Source: Clostridiales bacterium (GTDB taxonomy: Bacteria; Bacillota_A; Clostridia; Christensenellales; CAG-917). From it: a stretch of 7,226 bases of DNA. The position numbers were made by a program, and so were the translations under genes. How positions within the stretch are numbered: position 1 is the first letter of the stretch; each line of letters starts with the position of its first letter. Below, one piece after another: positions 1-5,146 of this stretch. The DNA lies in contig JAITEJ010000068.1 in the NCBI GenBank assembly GCA_031282095.1, positions 1 through 7,226 of the forward strand, read 5' to 3'. The notes under the pieces are model-generated. The model saw nothing but the letters and a program-made list of their open reading frames with translations, did not search any database and was not told the DNA's origin.

Positions 1-198
1 TAAGCCCATTTATTATACCTATATAAACATTATATTTAACGTTAAGCCGACCGAAAGAGCCGAGCCGCGTTCCGCAAAACACACGGAACACGACAACTTT
101 TTAACGGGTTACGCCGGTTATTATGCTCCGCGAGACGTAATATACGCCGCATGGACGCGGCAGCTTGCCGATTGAGCGCCGCGCGCGCTCGTTCCCGG
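1..198 (-). other. Non-coding stretch downstream of rnfA; rnfB not visible
   Basis: This is where rnfB would follow rnfA in the usual Clostridia order C-D-G-E-A-B, but no rnfB-like coding sequence or ferredoxin cysteine cluster is present. Reading the minus strand from the rnfA stop, there are three hairpins: arms 174-179/185-190, arms 158-162/166-170, and arms 69-74/84-89. The sequence then becomes AT-rich, with two TATAAT-like hexamers (minus strand, 29-34 and 12-17). An ATG at 9-7 could be the start of a downstream gene, with only a weak AGG upstream, and two further codons are visible before the edge. None of the hairpins has a clear U-tract, so I do not call a terminator. Confidence 0.6.
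174..190 (-). repeat. GC-rich hairpin just after the rnfA stop codon
   Basis: Arms GAGCGC (174-179) and GCGCTC (185-190) pair perfectly around a 5-base loop, 8 bases past the rnfA stop on the minus strand. A second small hairpin follows at once (CGGCA 158-162 with TGCCG 166-170, 3-base loop). No T-run follows, so a role in transcript 3'-end protection or processing fits better than intrinsic termination. The role is inference. Confidence 0.45.
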
Positions 199-783
199 TC
201 ATACCATGCCCGCGAAAGCCGCGAACGCCATACTTATAATCGCCGCGGCCGCCAACGTAATAGGAAAGCCCCGAAACGATTTCGGGATGTCGGCGGAGGC
301 GATTCGTTCGCGAACGCCCGCTAAGAGCACTATCGCCAGCATAAAGCCTACTCCGGAGAATACGCCGTTTATAAAAGCCGAAAGCACGTTGTAGGACGGC
401 TGACCGGCGTTGACGATCGCTACGCCTAGAACGGCGCAGTTGGTGGTTATAAGCGGCAGATATACGCCGAGCGCGCCGTACAGACCGGGGCTGAATTTTT
501 TCAGAACCATTTCCACAATCTGCACAAACGCGGCGATGACCAATATAAAGGCTATCGTTTGCAAGTATTCGATATGGAGCGGTTCCAGCACGTATCTCTG
601 CACGATAAAGGTGAACAGCGACGCGACGCCCATTACGAATATAACGGCAAGACCCATGCCGACGGCGGTATCGATTTTTTTGGAAACGCCGAGGAAAGGA
701 CATATGCCTAAAAACTGCGACAACACGAAGTTGTTAACGAATATGCCCGACACTATTATTATCAGATATTCCGAAAAATTCAT
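199..783 (-). CDS. rnfA: Rnf complex membrane subunit RnfA
   Basis: This is an integral membrane subunit of the Rnf ferredoxin:NAD+ oxidoreductase, related to NqrE and homologous to RnfE. The 194-residue length is typical. The protein is almost entirely hydrophobic and consistent with six membrane helices. Family motifs include NNFVLSQFLGICPFLGVSKK (residues 17-36) and YLPLITTNCAVLGVA (108-122). Cys28 and Cys116 correspond to the positions that, with the matching pair in RnfE, hold a [2Fe-2S] cluster inside the membrane in characterised Rnf/Nqr complexes. The ATG at 783-781 has a GGGGA ribosome binding site (793-797, 9-base spacing), and the N-terminus matches the family. It is the last rnf gene visible on the strand and is separated from rnfE by 249 bases, which is unusual. 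The protein itself looks intact. Confidence 0.97.
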   Translation of the reverse strand: MNFSEYLIIIVSGIFVNNFVLSQFLGICPFLGVSKKIDTAVGMGLAVIFVMGVASLFTFIVQRYVLEPLHIEYLQTIAFILVIAAFVQIVEMVLKKFSPGLYGALGVYLPLITTNCAVLGVAIVNAGQPSYNVLSAFINGVFSGVGFMLAIVLLAGVRERIASADIPKSFRGFPITLAAAAIISMAFAAFAGMV

Positions 784-828
784 GGTTTTCTGTCCCCGTA
801 CGCCCTTCGGCGCATATGTTTATCTGAA

Positions 829-846
829 ATACGAATTTTTTCGTAT
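829..846 (-). repeat. Inverted repeat upstream of rnfA
   Basis: A perfect 7-base inverted repeat (ATACGAA 829-835, TTCGTAT 840-846) surrounds a 4-base T/A loop. It lies 46 bases upstream of the rnfA start on the minus strand. Its arms are AT-rich, with no GC-rich stem followed by a T-run, so it resembles an operator or a weak RNA hairpin more than a terminator. No regulator can be named from the sequence. Confidence 0.4.
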
Positions 847-886
847 AAGAACACTGAAAAGCCGCGGTTTGCATTAAAGTTGCGTC

Positions 887-910
887 CGTTCGGTTCTCTT
901 TAAACGAACG
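887..910 (-). repeat. Inverted repeat in the rnfE-rnfA gap
   Basis: Arms CGTTCG (887-892) and CGAACG (905-910) are perfectly complementary with a 12-base loop. It sits between the other two inverted repeats of this gap. Function is unknown. Confidence 0.3.
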
Positions 911-927
911 CCGATCGTTCCCTTCAC

Positions 928-945
928 CGGATTATACCGAATCCG
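928..945 (-). repeat. Short hairpin overlapping a TATAAT hexamer in the rnfE-rnfA gap
   Basis: Arms CGGAT (928-932) and ATCCG (941-945) pair around an 8-base loop. The minus-strand TATAAT at 936-931 lies partly within the hairpin, 148 bases before rnfA. It could be a -10 element, but no recognisable -35 lies at the right distance, so promoter activity is only a possibility. Confidence 0.25.
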
Positions 946-1032
946 CCGTTTTGACTGCCGTCGGACGTCATTCCCGCCGTTTCGCCGCGGTTTACGCTTA
1001 CGCTCACGGCCCGCCTTACAGTTTCTTTCCCT

Positions 1033-1710
1033 TTATACGTTATGACAGCCCGCGGTGTCGTTTCGTTCCTGTCGCTGCAAACGCTCCCGCACCGCTTTGC
1101 GGTTTTCATAACGTGAATACAAACCGTTAAACGCCGCCATCATGAAGCCGTAAACCATGAAGCCTCCGGCGGGAAGGATGAAGATAGTCATAGCGCCTTC
1201 GGGCATACCGCCAAGCTCGACGCCGAACAGTGCGCCCGCGCCGATAAACTCGCGAACCATTCCCATTAAGGTAAGACTTAACGTAAAACCCGCGCCCATG
1301 CCTATCGCGTCCAATGCGGCGTTGCCCGGCGTATTGCTTGACGCATACGCCTCGGCGCGCCCCAAAATGATGCAATTGACGACGATGAGCGGCAGATATA
1401 AGCCTAAAATTTCATTGACGTCGGGCAGGAACCGCGCAATCAGCATTTGCATCATGGTAACCAGAGTGGCGATTATCACCACGTAACACGGAATGCGCAC
1501 CTTGGCGGGAATGACTTTACGCAACGCGGATATTATTACGTTTGAAAAAAGCAGACAAAACGTAGTGCTCAATCCCATGTAAACGCCGTTCATCGCGCCC
1601 GTCGTAAGCGCGAGCGTAGGGCAAGTCCCCAAAACCAAACGAAATACGGGATTCGACTTTATGACGCCGTTTGTCAGCGTATCAAGCTTTTCAGAAACAT
1701 TAACCTTCAT
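1033..1710 (-). CDS. rnfE: Rnf complex membrane subunit RnfE
   Basis: This is an integral membrane subunit of Rnf, paired with RnfA as an inverted homologue in the membrane core (NqrD family). From the chosen start it is 225 residues. The conserved NPVFRLVLGTCPTLALTT segment is at residues 20-37 and LYLPLIVVNCIILG at 104-117. Cys30 and Cys113 are the expected [2Fe-2S] ligands shared with RnfA. GMGAGFTLSLTLMGMVREFIG at 137-157 is also a family signature. The tail after residue 200 is charged and somewhat longer than usual. I use the ATG at 1710 rather than the upstream in-frame ATG at 1746, because it overlaps the rnfG stop in an ATGA, has a GGAGG site 7 bases upstream, and gives the family N-terminus. 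The 4-base overlap suggests translational coupling to rnfG. Confidence 0.96.
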   Translation of the reverse strand: MKVNVSEKLDTLTNGVIKSNPVFRLVLGTCPTLALTTGAMNGVYMGLSTTFCLLFSNVIISALRKVIPAKVRIPCYVVIIATLVTMMQMLIARFLPDVNEILGLYLPLIVVNCIILGRAEAYASSNTPGNAALDAIGMGAGFTLSLTLMGMVREFIGAGALFGVELGGMPEGAMTIFILPAGGFMVYGFMMAAFNGLYSRYENRKAVRERLQRQERNDTAGCHNV

Positions 1711-2321
1711 TGCGCCGCCTCCGTACCGATGATTTTGTTGTGGCAATAGACGACCGCGTTTACCGCACGGAGTACGCCGTTCGACGTATAAGTGGAACCC
1801 GCGATTCCCGCCACTCTGCCCTCCGCGGCGTTTTCACCGCCCGACAGTGTGAATTTGGTTATCTCAGATATATCTATACCGACGAACTTTGCCGCGAAAG
1901 TCCCTTTTTTCAGCACCTTATCGCCCAAGCCCGGAGTTTCGGAAGCCTTGTAGACTTCTATTTTGCCTATTTTGTTTTCCTCGACGAGGATAAACAGCGA
2001 AATGTTTCCGCCGTAGCCCTTTCCCGCCGCGAGATAAACATAAGCGCCGTCCGCAGACTTGAAAGTCTTTTCGACGCTTCCGTCTTTGACCGCGGTATCG
2101 TTAAAGACGAGTCCGGGCTCCTCGGTGAACGTACGCCCCGGAAAAACCTCGGTCAGTTTGGACAGTATGACGGCGTTTTCGTCGACCTCGGTAAACGAAT
2201 GCACCGCTCCGAGCAGTAAGCCCGCCGTCAGCGCCGTCAACGCAAGCACTATGATTATCTTCAGTATGCCGCGCGTATCTGCGCTCAAACCTTTATTTTT
2301 TACAGTTTCAGTTTCCGTCAT
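1707..2321 (-). CDS. rnfG: Rnf complex subunit RnfG, covalent-FMN protein
   Basis: RnfG is a single-span subunit whose extracytoplasmic domain carries covalently bound FMN and takes part in electron transfer through the complex (NqrC/RnfG family, FMN_bind domain). The 204-residue protein has a short charged N-terminus, one membrane helix at about residues 19-41, and then a soluble domain with GKGYGG (101-105 region), the conserved ETPGLG (128-133), and the flavinylation region AGSTYTS (174-180). The usual motif is SGATxTS. Here the threonine expected to bind FMN (Thr177) is kept, but the Ser and Ala positions are exchanged. A flavin transferase (ApbE) would be needed and is not in the window. 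The ATG at 2321 is preceded by a G-rich site (GGCGGGG, 5-base spacing). The 3' end overlaps rnfE by 4 bases, and the gap to rnfD is 44 bases. Confidence 0.95.
   Translation of the reverse strand: MTETETVKNKGLSADTRGILKIIIVLALTALTAGLLLGAVHSFTEVDENAVILSKLTEVFPGRTFTEEPGLVFNDTAVKDGSVEKTFKSADGAYVYLAAGKGYGGNISLFILVEENKIGKIEVYKASETPGLGDKVLKKGTFAAKFVGIDISEITKFTLSGGENAAEGRVAGIAGSTYTSNGVLRAVNAVVYCHNKIIGTEAAQ
1718..1722 (-). promoter_or_regulatory. Ribosome binding site that sets the rnfE start
   Basis: GGAGG on the minus strand lies 7 bases before the ATG at 1710 and inside the 3' end of rnfG. It supports that start over the upstream ATG at 1746 and fits re-initiation after the rnfG stop. Confidence 0.75.
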
Positions 2322-2365
2322 AATTACCCCGCCTTTTCACGGCATTTCGTTTTAACAGATGTTAA

Positions 2366-3388
2366 TCAGACATTTTCCGCGTTTTTATCCCTTTTCACCT
2401 TAACCGGCTTTACGTAACCGAAAGGTTTCGGGTGAATATACTTATCCAAAAGCGGCGTGACGACGTTCATCAGCAATATAGCCAGCGAAACGCCTTCGGG
2501 CAATGTTCCGAACCTCCGGATCAGAGTCGTAAGCAATCCCAAACCCACTGCGTAAATTGCGGTCCCTAAAAATGTGTCCGGCGACGTGGAATAGTCGGTC
2601 GCCATGTAAACGGCGCCGAACAGCAAGCCGCCGGAAAGAATGCCGGGCAGAACGTAACCGACGCTTCCGTAGAAAAGCAGTGTAAACAGCGCCGTCGTTC
2701 CTATGTAAATGAGCGGGATCTTTATGTCGATGACGCGGCGCGCGCCCAAATAAACGCCTCCGATCAAAACGGCCAGCGCGCTGACCTCGCCCGCCGAACC
2801 GCCGATTTTGCCCAAAAACAAATCGAGAAGATTCAAATCGCGGGGAGCGGCGGCGTAAGACGCCAACGGCGTAGCCGTGGTTACGGCGGAAATATCAAGG
2901 GCTGCGCCGTATTTAAAATAACCGAACAGCGCGCCCGCGCCGGCGTTCAGGTCTATAGGAACGGCATAGGCGGTCATAAGCCCCGTCCATGAAAGCATGA
3001 GGAAAATTCTCGCCGTCGCCGCGGGATTGGCGAAGTTGCGCCCCAAACCGCCGAACAGCATTTTAACCGCGCCTATCGCAAAAACCGCGCCGACCACAGG
3101 CACGTAGAACGGCACCACCGGGGGCAGGCAAAGCCCTAGGATCATGCCGGTGACGACCGCCGAAAGGTCTCCGACCGTATTTTCCTTATTGCGGATTTTA
3201 CAGATAAGAAATTCGGTTAAAACAGCCGTACCGACGCTCAGCAATGTCAAAAACAGCGGATAAAACCCAAAAATCATAACCGACGCCAGCAACGGCGCGG
3301 ATAACGCGATTATCACGTCAAGCATCAGACTCCTCGTCGTTTTGGGAGAGGATACGTGAGGAGATGTTGAAACCGTCAAGTTTTTCAT
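2366..3388 (-). CDS. rnfD: Rnf complex membrane subunit RnfD
   Basis: RnfD is the multi-helix membrane subunit (NqrB family) with a covalently bound FMN, central to electron transfer and ion pumping. From the chosen ATG it is 340 residues, a normal length. Family landmarks in order are MKNLTVSTSPH at the N-terminus, GGLGRNFANPAATARIF (residues about 113-129), TTATPLAS with the predicted FMN-bearing Thr173, MATDYSTSP (about 262-270), and FGTLPEGVSLAILLMNVVTP near the C-terminus. About ten hydrophobic segments are apparent. An in-frame TTG at 3409 would add seven residues. I prefer the ATG because family members begin at this position, although its ribosome binding site is weak (AAGAG, 7-base spacing). 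It lies 71 bases after rnfC and 44 before rnfG, on the same strand. Confidence 0.96.
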   Translation of the reverse strand: MKNLTVSTSPHVSSPKTTRSLMLDVIIALSAPLLASVMIFGFYPLFLTLLSVGTAVLTEFLICKIRNKENTVGDLSAVVTGMILGLCLPPVVPFYVPVVGAVFAIGAVKMLFGGLGRNFANPAATARIFLMLSWTGLMTAYAVPIDLNAGAGALFGYFKYGAALDISAVTTATPLASYAAAPRDLNLLDLFLGKIGGSAGEVSALAVLIGGVYLGARRVIDIKIPLIYIGTTALFTLLFYGSVGYVLPGILSGGLLFGAVYMATDYSTSPDTFLGTAIYAVGLGLLTTLIRRFGTLPEGVSLAILLMNVVTPLLDKYIHPKPFGYVKPVKVKRDKNAENV

Positions 3389-3459
3389 AGGGACACTCTT
3401 ATCGTTCAATGAGATTGCGCCTGCCGTTAATTTTATAAACGACGGAAGGCGGTGTATTT

Positions 3460-4770
3460 TTAAAGCTTATTTTCGCGGATCGTTTTCTTTGCCAGCCTGA
3501 TAGCCTGTATCAGCGGACGTTTGGCGGGACAATTATAAGTACACACGCCGCACTCCAAACAATTCAGTACTCCCAGCTTCTTAGCCAGCGCGAAGTCTCC
3601 GTTTTTTACCGCAGCCTCAAATTGCATGGGCATGAGATTCATAGGACAACCGGTCGCGCAGCAGGCGCAGTTGATGCAAGCCGTCATTTTGGCGCGCTCG
3701 GTTTGCTTTTCGGTGAGGAACAGGATCGCAGAGCTGCCTTTGGCGACTGACGCCTTGAGACTGGGCTGCGCTATGCCCATCATAGGACCGCCGCTTAGAA
3801 TTTTTGCAACGGCGTTCTCGTCGCAGCAGCCGCGCGTCTCGTTGTATATATGCTGATACGGCACGCCGACCCGCACCCAATAGTTTCCGACCTTTTCAAC
3901 GCCGCCTCCCGCGACGGTCATAATGCGCCTTACGCAAGCCTCGCCGCAACAGACCGCGCGCGCCGCGGAATACGCCGTATGCGCGTTGAATACTATAACT
4001 CCCACGTCCGAGGGAAGTCCGCCGCAGGGAACCTTTCTTCTTGTAGCGGCATAAATAAGTTGTTTTTCCGCGCCCTGCGGATATTTAACCTTTAGCGGAA
4101 CCACCCTTATATCGTCCGTCCGCAACAGTCCGCGCAGTTTTTTTACCGCATCCGGTTTATTCACCTCTATGCAGATATAAGCCGTCTTTGCGTCCGCCGC
4201 CTTTTTCAGGAGCTCCACGCCTTTTAAAAAATCGTCGGGATAATCCAACAATAGACGATAATCGCAGGTTATATACGGTTCGCATTCCGCGGCGTTTATG
4301 AGCAGCGTATCCACGGGATTTTTGGGAGCGAGCTTTACGTGCGCGGGAAACGACGCCCCGCCCATGCCGACTATACCGGCATCCCTGACGCGCGCCGCTA
4401 TTTCCTCTTTGGAAGGATCTTCCAACGCGGGCAGCAACTCGCTTTCATAAAGTCCGTCGTTTTCAATCAAGATATGTTTGGCGGAAATGCCGTTCGCTCC
4501 GGGAAGCGACGCTATTTTTTTTACGGTGCCCGACACGGACGAATGCACGTTCGCGGAAACGAAACCGTTCGCCGCCGCTATAAGCGTCCCGACTTTCACG
4601 CGGTCGCCTTCCGCGACGACGGGCAATGCCGGCGCGCCCAAATGCTGCGCCACATTGATGTAAACGGTCTCCGGCGTACTGATCTCGCCCAACGGCACGT
4701 TCTCCGTCGGCTTTTTGTGCGACAGCGGATGAATACCGCGTCGAAACGTCCTTATCTTCTCTTTAGGCAT
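3460..4770 (-). CDS. rnfC: Rnf complex Fe-S/flavin subunit RnfC
   Basis: RnfC is the peripheral cytoplasmic subunit that exchanges electrons with NAD(H), related to the FMN- and NADH-binding part of complex I (NuoF-like), followed by two [4Fe-4S] clusters. The 436-residue length is typical of Clostridia. An N-terminal RnfC barrel-like domain (VAEGDRVKVGTLIA, about residues 52-65) is followed by GMGGASFPAHVKL (135-147) and NAAECEPYIT (159-168) of the nucleotide/flavin domain. Two complete CxxCxxCxxxCP clusters follow: Cys365/368/371/375 and Cys404/407/410/414. The ATG at 4770 has a GAGGG site at 4780-4784 with 9-base spacing. It is the first gene of the operon and faces a divergent acyl-CoA synthetase. 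No cysteine ligand is missing, and I see no sign of frameshift. Confidence 0.97.
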   Translation of the reverse strand: MPKEKIRTFRRGIHPLSHKKPTENVPLGEISTPETVYINVAQHLGAPALPVVAEGDRVKVGTLIAAANGFVSANVHSSVSGTVKKIASLPGANGISAKHILIENDGLYESELLPALEDPSKEEIAARVRDAGIVGMGGASFPAHVKLAPKNPVDTLLINAAECEPYITCDYRLLLDYPDDFLKGVELLKKAADAKTAYICIEVNKPDAVKKLRGLLRTDDIRVVPLKVKYPQGAEKQLIYAATRRKVPCGGLPSDVGVIVFNAHTAYSAARAVCCGEACVRRIMTVAGGGVEKVGNYWVRVGVPYQHIYNETRGCCDENAVAKILSGGPMMGIAQPSLKASVAKGSSAILFLTEKQTERAKMTACINCACCATGCPMNLMPMQFEAAVKNGDFALAKKLGVLNCLECGVCTYNCPAKRPLIQAIRLAKKTIRENKL

Positions 4771-4801
4771 GATCTCAATCCCTCGGGCACGGCGCGCGCC
4801 T

Positions 4802-4821
4802 TAACGCCGCCGACGGCGTTA
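4802..4821 (-). repeat. Stable hairpin in the rnf leader
   Basis: Eight perfect base pairs (TAACGCCG 4802-4809 with CGGCGTTA 4814-4821) enclose a 4-base loop. On the minus strand it ends 31 bases before the rnfC ATG, within the leader predicted from the promoters at 4893-4921. No T-run follows, so it is not an intrinsic terminator. It could stabilise the mRNA or influence initiation. The next leader segment, GGCGCGCGCC, is itself self-complementary, so alternative folds are possible. Confidence 0.5.
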
Positions 4822-4892
4822 TCATTCGCCGAGCGGTAAAAATAAAACCAATCCCCGAGCGCGGCGCGCACCTTTAACGCAGTAATTAGGTT

Positions 4893-4921
4893 ATTTTAAC
4901 ATAATTATATCACGTACGCAA
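4893..4921 (-). promoter_or_regulatory. Candidate rnf operon promoter with extended -10
   Basis: On the minus strand, TTGCGT (4921-4916) and TAAAAT (4898-4893) are separated by 17 bases, with TGn just before the -10 (extended -10 form). The expected start near 4886 gives a leader of about 115 bases before rnfC. A second option overlaps it: TATAAT (4909-4904), also preceded by TGn, but without a good -35. Both fit a housekeeping sigma-70/SigA factor. Confidence 0.5.
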
Positions 4922-4989
4922 GATCTGAGCGTATATTCCAAAAAATATTTGTCATCCGTCTGCGATATTGTCCGGATCCGAAAGTATAT

Positions 4990-5002
4990 TAACGAAACGT
5001 TA
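4990..5002. promoter_or_regulatory. Operator-like inverted repeat upstream of the synthetase promoter
   Basis: TAACG and CGTTA are perfect inverted arms with a 3-base centre. The repeat ends 11 bases upstream of the TTGACA at 5014. Position and symmetry fit a binding site for a dimeric regulator, but the regulator cannot be named and arms this short can arise by chance. Confidence 0.3.
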
Positions 5003-5013
5003 CTGAAAAACGA

Positions 5014-5043
5014 TTGACAAATCTGCAAATTTTTTTGTTAAAT
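5014..5043 (+). promoter_or_regulatory. Candidate promoter of the acyl-CoA synthetase gene
   Basis: A consensus -35 TTGACA (5014-5019) is followed after 18 bases by TTAAAT (5038-5043, 4 of 6 consensus positions), with a T-rich spacer. Transcription would begin near 5050, giving a leader of about 97 bases to the ATG at 5147. Another -10-like TATGAT lies at 5065-5070 without a matching -35. Confidence 0.6.
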
Positions 5044-5135
5044 AGATACCAAAATCACGATCGTTATGATAGAATTATAAAATACACAATAATTATGCGT
5101 GCGCCTTATAAACTTGAACGGCGGCGTTAAACTAC

Positions 5136-5140
5136 GGAGA
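5136..5140 (+). promoter_or_regulatory. Ribosome binding site that sets the synthetase start
   Basis: GGAGA lies 6 bases before the ATG at 5147. The upstream in-frame GTG at 5099 has no comparable site, and the 16 residues it would add look like untranslated leader. Confidence 0.7.
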
Positions 5141-5146
5141 CAGGCG

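Larger units (their letters stand above)
784..1032 (-). other. Long rnfE-rnfA intergenic gap with inverted repeats
   Basis: These 249 non-coding bases lie inside what should be a tight operon. On the minus strand I see three inverted repeats: 928-932/941-945, 887-892/905-910, and 829-835/840-846. A TATAAT hexamer (936-931) has no good -35 partner. No family-like protein is encoded here. The only open frames are a short continuation of an out-of-frame reading of the rnfE 3' end, and a frame of about 46 codons starting near 875 that overlaps the rnfA start; neither has a good ribosome binding site. The gap could carry an internal promoter or an RNA-processing site that sets rnfA level. That is inference. 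Confidence 0.55.
4771..5146. promoter_or_regulatory. Divergent control region between rnfC and the acyl-CoA synthetase gene
   Basis: This is a 376-base non-coding region between two divergent genes. The rnf side is GC-rich and can fold strongly (hairpin 4802-4821, plus a self-complementary GGCGCGCGCC at 4791-4800). The middle is AT-rich and holds candidate promoters for both strands. A 5-3-5 inverted repeat (4990-5002) sits just upstream of the plus-strand -35. A palindrome ACGATCGT (5057-5064) lies close to the predicted plus-strand transcription start. No known riboswitch was recognised by eye. Confidence 0.6.

Noticed and set aside
101..703. 200-codon open frame on the minus strand overlapping rnfA
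   Set aside because: Arg/Ser-rich composition, another frame of rnfA, and no resemblance to any family. It is a shadow of the real gene.
735..875. Frame of about 46 codons overlapping the rnfA start
   Set aside because: Weak ribosome site and no recognisable peptide; possible by chance in this gap.
410..877. 155-codon plus-strand frame opposite rnfA
   Set aside because: Antisense to a clearly conserved rnfA, with no ribosome site or domain.
924..1109. 61-codon minus-strand frame across the rnfE 3' end
   Set aside because: Out of frame with rnfE, low complexity and without a convincing start. RnfE is complete, so it is not a frameshifted remnant.
1711..1746. Upstream ATG (1746) as the rnfE start
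   Set aside because: The extra residues do not match the family N-terminus, and the ATG at 1710 has a GGAGG site and the ATGA overlap.
3389..3409. TTG at 3409 as the rnfD start
   Set aside because: Family members begin at the MKNL-like position encoded from 3388. The TTG has no better ribosome site, though it cannot be fully excluded.
5099..5146. GTG at 5099 as the synthetase start
   Set aside because: A good ribosome site (5136-5140) precedes the ATG at 5147, and the 16 added residues look like leader sequence.
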